Positions 41,277-49,993 of a stretch of DNA of 64,000 nt are shown here, one piece after another (the first letter of the stretch is position 1; every line of letters begins with the position of its first letter). Made by a program: the position numbers and the translations under genes. The notes beneath the pieces were generated by a model. That model worked only from the letters and a program-made list of their open reading frames with translations. It was not told the DNA's origin and did no database searches. The stretch comes from an uncultured Clostridia bacterium (GTDB taxonomy: Bacteria; Bacillota; Clostridia; Christensenellales; Aristaeellaceae), in the NCBI GenBank assembly GCA_934663595.1, contig CAKUKM010000001.1, forward strand, positions 1 through 64,000. Reading direction: 5' to 3'.

Positions 41277-43331
41277 ATGAAAAAAAGCCTGATTGCCGCG
41301 ATCGTCATCTGCCTGCTCGCGCAGCCGGTCTCCGGGGCGTTTGCCGAGGAGAATCTGCCCGTAGCGGTGGAGCAGGCGGTGGAAACGGAAACGCCGACCG
41401 AGCAGCCGACGGAAAAACCGACGGAAGCGCCGACCGGAGCGCCCACGGAAAAGCCCGACGAGCAGCCGACGGAGCAGCCGACCGAAAAACCGACGGAGCA
41501 GCCCACGGAAAAGCCGACCGAGCAGCCGACGGAAGCGCCCACCGAAAAGCCGACCGAGTCGCCCACGGAGCAGCCGACGACGGCGCCGACCGAGCAGCCG
41601 ACGACGGAGCCGACCGCCGCGCCCACGGAAGAACCGATGATTCCGGTTCCGGTCGTTTCCGATAAAAAGGAAATTCCGGAAACGGCCGAGGCGTGGATGT
41701 GCGCGGAGAACGGCTTCGCCTATGGAACGCTCGAGGATCTGATCGCCTGCGCGCAGCCGGGCGGCGAGCTTTTCCTGCATGTGGAAACGGCAATGCGCCT
41801 GAAGGAAGCGCCGGTGCTGAAGCTGTCGGAGCTCAAATTCAGCCTGGACGAGGACGTTTTTAAGGGCGACGAATGGAAGATTACTTATTTACAGGACGAT
41901 CCGGAGAAGGCCGACGAGCCGCGCGAGCTGGACGCGAAGACGTTCAGGGACGCGAAGGAGGATCTCGTGATGGAGATGTTCATCCGCGTAGATTCCACGC
42001 ACGTCGATCCGGAGCCGACGGAGGAGCCGACGATTCAGATTGAGGTTTCGGTCGACGAATACCGTGCCGGCGAATGGAGCCCGGTGCTGCCGACGTTCAC
42101 GCTGTCCGGCAAGCCCGATGAAGAGGGCTATTCCTATGCGGTCGTGATTTACGACGAGCGCATCGCGGTGCTGTCCGAGGACGTTTACGCCGCGGAAAAG
42201 GAGGGCGTGTACACCGTCCGGTTCGCGATTCTGAATGCGAAGGGCGATATCGTCTCCGCGTCCGATCGCTACACGCTCCTGCTGGACGAAACGCTGCCCG
42301 AGGTTTCCGCGATGGTGGACGAGAGCATGGATTACACGCTGCGGATGAGCGCGAGCGACGCGCTGTCGGGCGTGAAGGAGTTTTCGACCGACGGCGGACA
42401 GACGTGGACTCCGTTTGCGGACGGCGAGGAATGGGTGTATACCGCGCAGTCGAAGGTCACGGTCGCGCCCGGAATGCTGCAGGTGCGCGACGCGGCGGGC
42501 AACACCTGGCAGAACGACGAGGAATACGTGCTGGATAAGATTCCGTCGTTCCCGGGCGGGGGCGGCGGCGGTGGCGGCGGAGACGGCAAGAAGAAGCCGG
42601 ATCACGCCGCAGGCGACAAAAAGGACGAGCCGGATTACGATACGGTGGAGCTCCAGTTCCCCGAGGAACCGATGACGACGCTGCAGATGGGTGAAACGGA
42701 ATTGCCGCTCACGCTGGAGCTGGCTGATCCCGGCAATTTCCAGAAGCCCGCCGATTATGAGGCGAAATTCTCCGCGGCGCTGCGCGCATGGCCGAAGCCG
42801 GCGGAATACGACGCGGACGGCAATCTCATTCCGCCCGAGGAAAATCCCGCGCCGGACACGCTGGTGCTGACCGCGATGGAAGAGGACAACATGGGCGACC
42901 GCTTCGAATATCGCTGGAAGGTGAACGGCGAGGTGTTCCGCCTGCTCGAGAACAGCGGAATTCAGTATCTCGTATTCAATGTAAACGACAACTACGCCGT
43001 GTTCCCGACCGCGGGCTTTACCGGCGGCACCGAATACACGACGCTCCGCATGAACGGCTTCTCGGTCAAGAAGTTCGATTATACGATTTCGATGAGCGTC
43101 AACCTCGATCCCGATCACATTCCGGCGCTTTCCGAAACCGACCTGTCTGTGGACTGCGATATCGCGGTGCTGGTGCAGGCGGACGGCAGAAAATACGTAA
43201 TGAGTGCCGAACAGAAGGGCGAGATGTACTTCTATGACGTTACTCTCGGCCCGGCGGAAATGCTGGAAGAGCCGTATGGAGCGTATACGGCGGGTTTAAC
43301 GCAGATCGAAGATGGGAGGACGGTTGAATGA
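41277..43331 (+). CDS. Secreted Pro/Thr/Glu-repeat surface protein, first gene of the adaptor-ABC locus
   Basis: A 684-residue exported protein. Residues 1-24 form a signal peptide. Residues about 37-122 are a stalk of repeated TEQPTEKP/TEAP units. Three or more beta-rich domains follow; one has the Ig-like pattern SASDALSGVKEFSTDGGQTW with a following LQVRDAAGNTW. A flexible nine-Gly linker is near residue 425-434, and a C-terminal domain of about 230 residues follows. There is no LPxTG motif and no C-terminal membrane helix, so anchoring must be by another route. The ATG at 41277 has AAAGGAAG about 9 nt upstream. No clear promoter was found in the 41103-41276 gap. Its ATGA overlap with the next gene links it to the transport genes. 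Confidence 0.75.
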   Translation: MKKSLIAAIVICLLAQPVSGAFAEENLPVAVEQAVETETPTEQPTEKPTEAPTGAPTEKPDEQPTEQPTEKPTEQPTEKPTEQPTEAPTEKPTESPTEQPTTAPTEQPTTEPTAAPTEEPMIPVPVVSDKKEIPETAEAWMCAENGFAYGTLEDLIACAQPGGELFLHVETAMRLKEAPVLKLSELKFSLDEDVFKGDEWKITYLQDDPEKADEPRELDAKTFRDAKEDLVMEMFIRVDSTHVDPEPTEEPTIQIEVSVDEYRAGEWSPVLPTFTLSGKPDEEGYSYAVVIYDERIAVLSEDVYAAEKEGVYTVRFAILNAKGDIVSASDRYTLLLDETLPEVSAMVDESMDYTLRMSASDALSGVKEFSTDGGQTWTPFADGEEWVYTAQSKVTVAPGMLQVRDAAGNTWQNDEEYVLDKIPSFPGGGGGGGGGDGKKKPDHAAGDKKDEPDYDTVELQFPEEPMTTLQMGETELPLTLELADPGNFQKPADYEAKFSAALRAWPKPAEYDADGNLIPPEENPAPDTLVLTAMEEDNMGDRFEYRWKVNGEVFRLLENSGIQYLVFNVNDNYAVFPTAGFTGGTEYTTLRMNGFSVKKFDYTISMSVNLDPDHIPALSETDLSVDCDIAVLVQADGRKYVMSAEQKGEMYFYDVTLGPAEMLEEPYGAYTAGLTQIEDGRTVE
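41386..41640 (+). repeat. Coding repeats for a Pro/Thr stalk
   Basis: About ten units of 12-24 bp encode TEQPTEKP, TEAPTEKP and similar. Copies differ at third positions. Confidence 0.85.
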
Positions 43332-44446
43332 GAAGGCATACCCGTTTCCTGGCGGCGCTGCTCGCGGCGCTCGCCCTGTCCGTGCCGGCCAATGCGGCGA
43401 TCAGCTTTGAGGGCAAGGTCGTTTCCAGCGAGTCGGTCGCGGTGCTTGCGCCGTTCGGCGGACTGACGGATTCCGTTGAGCTGCGCGCGGGCGATCCGGT
43501 GAAGGTCGGCGATCCGGTCGCGACCATTTCCACAACCAAGGTCTACGCGACGGCGGACGGCATGGTCAGCGGCGTGTTTGCGCGCGAGGGCGATTCCACC
43601 GAGGGCATCGTCGAGCGCTATGGCGCGGTGGTCTATATCGAGCCCACCAATCGCTATAAGATCGCCGCGACGACCGAGAAGGCGTACAACAGCAGCGACA
43701 CGAAGTACATTCACATCGGCGAGAAGGTCTATGTCTCCTGCGCGAAGGACGGCACGCACACCGGCACCGCGGTCGTGACCGCCATTTCCGATGTGGACGA
43801 ATCCGGCAATACCCCGTACAAGCTCGAGGTGACCGGCGGCGATTTCTACATGGCCGAGACGGTGGGCATTTACCGCAGCCGCGATTATTCCGCCGATTCC
43901 AGAATCGGCCGCGGAACGATTCAGCAGACGGCGGCGATCGCCGTAAAGGGCTCGGGCAGCGTTCTGAAGATGCATGTTGCCGACGGCGACAAGGTCGAGC
44001 GCGGCGAGCTGCTGTTTGAAACGGTGGACGGCGATCTGGACGGCCTGTACGCAATGGACAACACGATCGTGTCCGCGGTTTCCGGCGTGGTCGCGTCGGT
44101 CGATACCAAGCCCGGCGATTCGGTCTCGAAGGGCGCGAAGCTGATTACCGTGTATCCGGACGGCTCGTTCCAGATCGAGGTCAACGTTTCCGAAATGGAT
44201 TTGAATTCCATCCACGAGGGCGATAAGGTTTCGATCGAATTCGAGTTTGACGCCGACGGCGAGCTGCGCCTGGACGGCACGGTCGCGTCGATCTCGCGCG
44301 TGAATATCGCCGAGGAGGGCGCGTCGGCCGCATCGAGCGCGGAATACAGCGCCTATATCAATTTCGAGGAAACCGACCAGGTGCGCCTGGGCATGTCCGT
44401 GATCGTTTACACGCAGGCGGACGAGCCGCTCGACAAGGGCGAATAA
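43328..44446 (+). CDS. Secreted HlyD/RND-type adaptor-like protein
   Basis: A 372-residue protein with a signal peptide (residues 1-23, ending ANA). It has two lipoyl/barrel-sandwich half motifs: SVAVLAPFGGLTDSVELRAGDPVKVGDPVATI near the start and MDNTIVSAVSGVVASVDTKPGDSVSKGAKL near 250. A beta-barrel and the final ARTICLE-like FEETDQVRLGMSVIVYT segment follow. These are the marks of membrane-fusion or periplasmic adaptor proteins. It has no long coiled coil and no membrane helix beyond the signal peptide. The ATG overlaps the stop of the surface-protein gene. In a Gram-positive cell such adaptors help MacB- or RND-like exporters; here the neighbours are importer permeases. Confidence 0.75.
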   Translation: MRRHTRFLAALLAALALSVPANAAISFEGKVVSSESVAVLAPFGGLTDSVELRAGDPVKVGDPVATISTTKVYATADGMVSGVFAREGDSTEGIVERYGAVVYIEPTNRYKIAATTEKAYNSSDTKYIHIGEKVYVSCAKDGTHTGTAVVTAISDVDESGNTPYKLEVTGGDFYMAETVGIYRSRDYSADSRIGRGTIQQTAAIAVKGSGSVLKMHVADGDKVERGELLFETVDGDLDGLYAMDNTIVSAVSGVVASVDTKPGDSVSKGAKLITVYPDGSFQIEVNVSEMDLNSIHEGDKVSIEFEFDADGELRLDGTVASISRVNIAEEGASAASSAEYSAYINFEETDQVRLGMSVIVYTQADEPLDKGE

Positions 44447-44468
44447 TCATTAAGGGAGTGAAGAAGAA

Positions 44469-46748
44469 ATGAAGAAGCTTTTATGTATGCTTCTGTGCCT
44501 GATGCTGCTGATTCCCGCGGCGGCGTTTGCGGCGCAGGGCGATGTAACCATGTCCACCACGAGCGGACAGCTCGAACAGTACGGAGTGGAGAACGGTTTT
44601 CGCTCGTTCTGCGCTGCGGGCGACACGCTTTATATGCTGACCTACGACGGCAAGCTCCTGACCCACAAGGTGGGCGACGCGGAGCCGAAGGTGTATACCT
44701 CCGACATGAATCAGGAGAGCGGCGCGGACGAGACCTACTCGTACTATACCCATGCGAACTATTACATGTTTTCGGCGAACGACAAGGTTTACGTGCTCAA
44801 GAGCGTGACGCAGTACAACGGCGAAACGGGCACGGAGAGCGTTACCTCCGCATCGATGAACGAGCTGACGTTCTCCGGCGATCATGCCGCGCTCAACGCG
44901 CTGTTTGACGTGAATATGGAATCGATGCGCACGTCCGAGGGCTACATGCCGTATCTGCAGTATCTCGTGGGCGCGGGCGATTACCTGGTGATGTATTCCG
45001 ACGACGGCAGCAGCGCCTCCGCGGGCGTATGGGCCATGAGCCTGACCGACGGCAGCATGAAGCGCATCGACGTAGCGCCCGCCGGCAATTACCTGATGTC
45101 GCTTGCGCTGTATAAGGACAATACGGTGCTGACCCAGATATGGGAAAACAACGGACAGAGCGTGGGCTTCTATGCGATTGATCCCGCGGCGGGCACGTCC
45201 GCGCAGGTTTCGAGCGTTCCGGTGGAGTCGTATGAATCCTTCTCCGGTATTGCGACCGATCAGGCGACGGGCACGGTCTATTGCGTCAAGGGCGGCGAGA
45301 TCCGCACGCTGGACGTCATGACCGGCGAAGTAGGCGAGGGCATTACCGATATCGTGGCCGACAACGGCAACGGCTTCATCCTCACCGGCGGCTTCTATGC
45401 GGCGGCGGATTACCAGAGCTATTCGCTGCGCAACATCAATCCCGGCCAGCAGAGCAATCGCAAAATGAAGATCTCATCCTCGAGCTGGGGAAACAACATT
45501 GACGCGGCGTATTATACGTTCGCCAACGCGCACGGCGATGTGTCCGTCGTGTATTCCCACGACTATTCGGAATATGAGAATCTGATTCAGGATATGATGA
45601 ATCGGGATTCCAGCATCGACGTGTACATTCTTTCCACGTCCAATTCGACCTTCTCGGCGCTGTATCAGCGCGGCTATCTCGCGGACTTTTCGGACAGCGA
45701 AAAGCTCATGCAGCTCGCGAACGCGATTCAGCCGGAGCTCCTCGAGCAGCTCAGCGTAAACGGCCGGTTCAGCGTGCTTCCGGTGAGCGGATATTTCTAT
45801 CTGCCGTTTATGAATCGCGCGGCGCTGGAAAAGGCCGGCATTTCGACTGAGGAAATTCCGACCAACTGGGCCGATTTCCTGGAATGGCTGCCGACGCTCG
45901 CGGGCCGTCTGCCCGACGGCATGTCGCTGCTGGATCCGTGGACGAGCGCTTCTGATGCACGCATGTCGATATTCTATCAGATCTTCCAGTGCTATCAGAA
46001 CCATCTGGAAAACGATCCGAACAGCGTCAGCGCAAACGACATGGTTTCCATTCTCGAAGCGCTCGATCGCGTGGATTTCAGCGCCCTCGGCCAGCCGAGC
46101 GACGAGCAGATTCGATCCGACAACTATTCGCCGGAATGGAACGAAGAGGGCATCCTGATGGAGCTGAACTCCGGCCGCTCGATCAGCGGCATGGCCACAA
46201 AGTACTATCCGCTGGTCATGAGCCTGAAAAACGGTCTCCCGCACATGCTGACTATGGATGCGGCGGTTGCGATCATCAATCCGTTCAGCAAGAACGTCGA
46301 TCTGGCGCTTCAGTTCCTCGAAACGCTGGCGGACAAGATGGAGGACGAGACCGCCTATACGATCCGCACCGACAAGACCGAGCCGACTCCGAACAAGTGG
46401 TACGAGCAAAACATGCAGGAAATGCAGAAATATGTCGACCAGCTCAAGAAGCAGATCGAGACGGCCGAGGCGGTCAACAAGCAGCAGCTTGAGGAAACGC
46501 TGAAGCAGGCGGAAACTGCGATGAAGGAGATGGAGAGCGATCGCTGGTCGATCTCTGAAGCCGATATCGCATGGATGAGCGAGCATCGCGCCGAGCTTGG
46601 CCTGGCGGGCGACAACTGGCTTTACAGCGACAATACCGGCGACGGCGCCACGCTGATTCAGCAGTATCTCGACGGCCAGATCGACGCCAGCCGCCTGATG
46701 AAGGAAGTAGACCGCAAGGTGCGCATGCGCATTATGGAAGGCGCATAA
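44469..46748 (+). CDS. Composite extracellular solute-binding protein
   Basis: A 759-residue exported protein of two parts. After the signal peptide (residues 1-22) there are about 310 residues of short beta units like a propeller (DTLYMLTYDGKLLTH, TGTVYCVKGGEIRTLD). The C-terminal part from about residue 335 is a family-1 sugar-type solute-binding domain: ANAHGDVSVVYSHDYSEYEN, YLPFMNRAALEKAGIS with the usual WADFLEWLPTL. A charged, coiled-coil-like helical insertion sits near residues 642-700 (QMQKYVDQLKKQIETAE region). The signal peptide has no lipobox Cys, unlike most Gram-positive binding proteins. AAGGGAG precedes the ATG. The permease genes follow after a large stem-loop. The ligand is not decidable. 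Confidence 0.8.
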   Translation: MKKLLCMLLCLMLLIPAAAFAAQGDVTMSTTSGQLEQYGVENGFRSFCAAGDTLYMLTYDGKLLTHKVGDAEPKVYTSDMNQESGADETYSYYTHANYYMFSANDKVYVLKSVTQYNGETGTESVTSASMNELTFSGDHAALNALFDVNMESMRTSEGYMPYLQYLVGAGDYLVMYSDDGSSASAGVWAMSLTDGSMKRIDVAPAGNYLMSLALYKDNTVLTQIWENNGQSVGFYAIDPAAGTSAQVSSVPVESYESFSGIATDQATGTVYCVKGGEIRTLDVMTGEVGEGITDIVADNGNGFILTGGFYAAADYQSYSLRNINPGQQSNRKMKISSSSWGNNIDAAYYTFANAHGDVSVVYSHDYSEYENLIQDMMNRDSSIDVYILSTSNSTFSALYQRGYLADFSDSEKLMQLANAIQPELLEQLSVNGRFSVLPVSGYFYLPFMNRAALEKAGISTEEIPTNWADFLEWLPTLAGRLPDGMSLLDPWTSASDARMSIFYQIFQCYQNHLENDPNSVSANDMVSILEALDRVDFSALGQPSDEQIRSDNYSPEWNEEGILMELNSGRSISGMATKYYPLVMSLKNGLPHMLTMDAAVAIINPFSKNVDLALQFLETLADKMEDETAYTIRTDKTEPTPNKWYEQNMQEMQKYVDQLKKQIETAEAVNKQQLEETLKQAETAMKEMESDRWSISEADIAWMSEHRAELGLAGDNWLYSDNTGDGATLIQQYLDGQIDASRLMKEVDRKVRMRIMEGA

Positions 46749-46771
46749 ATCAAACGGGCGCGCCGGCTGAA

Positions 46772-46831
46772 GGGAACAGCGCTGCACTGCAAATGGAGAA
46801 GGGGTTCGCCACATGCGGTGCAGCGGTTCCC
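46772..46831 (+). promoter_or_regulatory. Intercistronic stem-loop between binding protein and permeases
   Basis: An 11-bp stem with one G-U pair (46780-46790 with 46815-46825), extended by GGGAAC/GTTCCC (46772-46777 with 46826-46831). Flanking sequences CAAACGGGCGCGCC and GGGGCGCGTTTG can pair further. No T run follows. The placement suggests mRNA stabilisation of the binding-protein message. Confidence 0.75.
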
Positions 46832-46880
46832 GCAAACGGCCCGGGGCGCGTTTGAATGAAGAAGTAGGGGGAAGACGAGC

Positions 46881-47735
46881 GTGTTTACCAGGAAAAAATC
46901 GGTATGGCTGTTTCTGCTGCCAGGCCTTGCCGGACTGATGCTGTTTTACGTCGTTCCGTTTCTCGGCGGCATATGGTACAGCTTGACGGACGGCACCTAT
47001 CGAAACGCGTTCGTCGGGCTTCAGAATTACATGAATATCTGGCGGAACGGCATGTTTTTGCTGGGCCTGAAGAACACGATGCTGCTGTCGCTGATCTGCG
47101 CGCCGACGGTGTGGGTGCTGTCGTTCGTGATCGCGGCGCTTTTGAATCGCCTGCGCCCGAACGGCGCGTTTTTCCGAAACAGCATATTGCTCCCGTATCT
47201 GATGCCGTCGTCGGCGATGCTGCTGATCTGGCTGCTGCTGTTTGATTACGGCGGCGTGATCAACCGGCTGCTTACGTATCTCGGCCTCGAGCGCGTGATC
47301 TGGCTGGAGGGCGCGGAGCTGCGCGTTCCGATCATATTGCTGTTCATCTGGAAAAATCTGGGCTTCGCGGTGATCATTTTCCTCGCGGCGCTGCAGACGA
47401 TTCCGGAGCCGCTGTATGAATACGCGCGCCTCGAGGGCGCGAGCTTCATGCGGCAGACGTTTGGGATCACGCTGCCGATGATCGTGCCGAGCGCGTTCCT
47501 GATCATCATTCTGGAATGGATCAACGCGTTCAAGATCTTCAAGGAGGTCTATTTTATCGGCGGCGCGTATCCGGACGAGGCGGTGTATACGCTTCAGAAT
47601 TTCATGAACAACCTTTACAGCAAGCTCAATTATCAGACCGTCACGACCGCGGCGTACAGCTTTGCGATCATCGTGTTCGCGCTGTTCGGAGCGCTGTTCC
47701 TTACGCAGCGCGCGCTGCTGCGCAAGTTCAGTTAG
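46881..47735 (+). CDS. ABC sugar-type permease, MalF/UgpA class
   Basis: A 284-residue integral membrane protein with six helices. The cytoplasmic EAA loop that docks the ATPase is present: YEYARLEGASFMRQTFGITLP near residue 185. The first helix (FLLPGLAGLMLFYVVPF) and WYSLTDG are typical of MalF-type permeases. The start is GTG at 46881 with GGGGGAAG upstream. It follows the stem-loop at 46772 and precedes the second permease by 13 nt. No ATPase gene is nearby; a shared MsmX-type ATPase encoded elsewhere is the usual solution. Confidence 0.92.
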   Translation: MFTRKKSVWLFLLPGLAGLMLFYVVPFLGGIWYSLTDGTYRNAFVGLQNYMNIWRNGMFLLGLKNTMLLSLICAPTVWVLSFVIAALLNRLRPNGAFFRNSILLPYLMPSSAMLLIWLLLFDYGGVINRLLTYLGLERVIWLEGAELRVPIILLFIWKNLGFAVIIFLAALQTIPEPLYEYARLEGASFMRQTFGITLPMIVPSAFLIIILEWINAFKIFKEVYFIGGAYPDEAVYTLQNFMNNLYSKLNYQTVTTAAYSFAIIVFALFGALFLTQRALLRKFS

Positions 47736-47748
47736 GAGGCGGCGCGAG

Positions 47749-48624
47749 ATGAAGAAAAAGCTGCGTAATCAATCGCCGAAGGGGCGGCATACGGGTGCGC
47801 GGGCGCTGCTGATGCTGCTGGCGCTGCTGATGCTGATCCCCATTGCGGTCACGATGCTGTATTCGTTCTTCTCCCCGGAGGAGATCAAGACCTATATGCA
47901 GACGCGCGGCAGCTTCGACGTCGAAAAGTGGATGGACGTCAAGCTCTCGCCGAAGATGTTTTCGCTCAGCCAGTATTATCAGATCCTGATTACCGATACG
48001 TCGATACTCAAGATGTTTGTCAATTCGGCGTTTTACACCGTCGCGATCCTGCTGGGACAGGCGGTGGTGGTGCCGATGATGGCGTATGCACTCAGCCGGT
48101 TCAACTTCAGGGGCCGCGAGGCGATCTTTTTCATGATCCTGATGCTGATGCTGCTGCCGTTCCAGGTCACGATGGTGCCGAACGTGCTGACGCTCAGGCA
48201 GCTCGGGCTGCTGAATACGGTGTGGGCGGTCATATTGCCGATGTGGTTTTCGCCGTTTTACATCTTCCTGATTCGCCAGTTCATGATCGGCCTTCCGAAC
48301 GAGCTGATCGAGGCGGGCGAGATGGATGGCGCGGGCACGGTGCGGTGCTATATCCACATCGTGCTGCCGGTATGCCGCCCGGTGATCGGCGCGGCGGTCG
48401 CGCTGTCGTTTGCGGACTGCTGGAATCTGGTCGAGCAGCCGATGACGTATCTGAGCCAGAATACCGAACTGCAGCCGCTGTCTGTCATGTTCAATCAGCT
48501 GGTGGATCAGAGCACGGGCATCGAGTTTGCCGGCGCGGCGATCTACATACTGCCGGCGCTGTTCGTGTATCTGTATTTCCTGAAGGACATCCTGACGGGC
48601 ATCCAACTGACGGAGCTGAAATAA
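47749..48624 (+). CDS. ABC sugar-type permease, MalG/UgpE class
   Basis: A 291-residue permease partner with six helices and the EAA loop ELIEAGEMDGAGTVRCYIHIVLP near residue 195. A long extracytoplasmic segment between helix 1 and 2 (about residues 40-85) is larger than usual for this class and may contact the binding protein or adaptors. GGAGG lies about 11 nt before the ATG at 47749. It is followed by the second adaptor gene. Confidence 0.92.
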   Translation: MKKKLRNQSPKGRHTGARALLMLLALLMLIPIAVTMLYSFFSPEEIKTYMQTRGSFDVEKWMDVKLSPKMFSLSQYYQILITDTSILKMFVNSAFYTVAILLGQAVVVPMMAYALSRFNFRGREAIFFMILMLMLLPFQVTMVPNVLTLRQLGLLNTVWAVILPMWFSPFYIFLIRQFMIGLPNELIEAGEMDGAGTVRCYIHIVLPVCRPVIGAAVALSFADCWNLVEQPMTYLSQNTELQPLSVMFNQLVDQSTGIEFAGAAIYILPALFVYLYFLKDILTGIQLTELK

Positions 48625-48639
48625 GAGGTGTGAAGACGA

Positions 48640-49974
48640 ATGAACCTGAAAAAATTTGCGCTGCGCGGGCTGGCGATTCTGGCGGTGTTCGTGGCGCTGT
48701 GCATGTTCTTCTCCGGCACGATTAAAACCATTACCACCGCGAAGATCAAGATCACGCGCGGTCGCTCCGGACGGCTGGAGGAGAAGATACAGCTGACCGG
48801 CAAGCTCACCTTCCCGGACGTGGTCAAGGTCGGCTATCCGCTCGAGGACGGCCAGACGATTCAGATCACGAAGGTCAATTTCCGCCCCGGCTACACCGTA
48901 AACGAGGGCGACGTGGTCATTCAGGCGCGCGTGGCCAACTACGACGAAACGATGAAGGGCTATCAGTCCGATTACAGCTCGGCGCTCGAAACGCTGCAGC
49001 AGCTCGAGAGCAAGAACGCAAACATTCGCCTGCGCCGCACCGATACGGCATATGCGGACGCGTATTTCGGTCTGCGCGACGCGCGGCGCGACACCGTTTC
49101 CAAGCGCATTGCGATGAATACGCTTCTGAATCGCGAGGGACTGACGCTGCCCGAGACCGGCGCGCCGGAGGGCGCGAGCGACGCGCTGATTCAGGCGATC
49201 AGCGATTATCGCGCCGCAGTGCAGGCCGAGACGGCCGCCGAATCCGCAATGCAGCAGGTCGAGCGCTATGCGCCCGAGGAGAGCGTCTGGACGTATATCA
49301 CCGAAAAGCGCGCGGCAGAGGACAAGATCAGCGATCTGGAGGCCAAAATGGAGGCGCTCGGCGTGCTCAACGGCAGCGTCCAGCAGATCACCGCGCCGAA
49401 CGGCGGCTATATCGCCGAGGTGCTGGTGAAGGAGGGCGATAATTACGACGGCGCGAGCGAGCTGTTTACGCTGACGCAGCCGGAGACGATGCCCGTGCTT
49501 CGCGCGGATCTGACCGGAATTGACAAAACGGTGACGCAGGGCATGACCGTGACCATCAGCGGCGGAAATTTCGGCGATATGGAAACGACCGTTGCAAACG
49601 TCGGCATCGATCAGGAGGGTAAAAAGTACGCGGACGTGACGCTTACGCAGGATGTGATTTCCTCGCTGGGCTCGGTGTATTCGATGACGCTCGAGGACAC
49701 GCCGATGACGCTGGTCAATCGCGCGCGGCAGAACACGATGCTGCTGACCACCAGCGCCATTCACGGAACCGGCAATAACCGCTATATCTATACCGTCGAT
49801 ACCAGCTATTCCAGCTTCGGCAATTCCACCATGACCGTGCGCAAACAGACCGTGACCGTGCTTGCAGAGGCGGACGGCGTCGCTTCGATTCAGGAGGACA
49901 TGAGCTGGTACGACATCGCCTACATGGAGGATCGCCCGATCAACGACGGAGACACCGTCATGCTCTACGAGTAA
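48640..49974 (+). CDS. HlyD-like membrane-fusion adaptor protein
   Basis: A 444-residue protein with a single N-terminal membrane helix (about 8-27) and the arrangement of a membrane-fusion protein. A half lipoyl domain (PLEDGQTIQITKVNFRPGYTVNEGD) is followed by a helical hairpin at about 100-245, whose two arms are rich in Glu, Ala, Arg and Gln. The second half lipoyl domain is TAPNGGYIAEVLVKEGDNYD, followed by beta-barrel domains. Such proteins bridge an inner membrane transporter to outer partners. In this train it lies between importer permeases and a MacB-like protein. AAGAGGTG precedes the ATG. Confidence 0.82.
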   Translation: MNLKKFALRGLAILAVFVALCMFFSGTIKTITTAKIKITRGRSGRLEEKIQLTGKLTFPDVVKVGYPLEDGQTIQITKVNFRPGYTVNEGDVVIQARVANYDETMKGYQSDYSSALETLQQLESKNANIRLRRTDTAYADAYFGLRDARRDTVSKRIAMNTLLNREGLTLPETGAPEGASDALIQAISDYRAAVQAETAAESAMQQVERYAPEESVWTYITEKRAAEDKISDLEAKMEALGVLNGSVQQITAPNGGYIAEVLVKEGDNYDGASELFTLTQPETMPVLRADLTGIDKTVTQGMTVTISGGNFGDMETTVANVGIDQEGKKYADVTLTQDVISSLGSVYSMTLEDTPMTLVNRARQNTMLLTTSAIHGTGNNRYIYTVDTSYSSFGNSTMTVRKQTVTVLAEADGVASIQEDMSWYDIAYMEDRPINDGDTVMLYE

Positions 49975-49993
49975 ACGCACCTGGGAGGCGCAC

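Noticed and set aside
41084..41626. Gly/Ser-rich antisense ORF opposite the surface-protein repeats
   Set aside because: It is the reverse complement of the Pro/Thr repeat codons and lacks a ribosome binding site.
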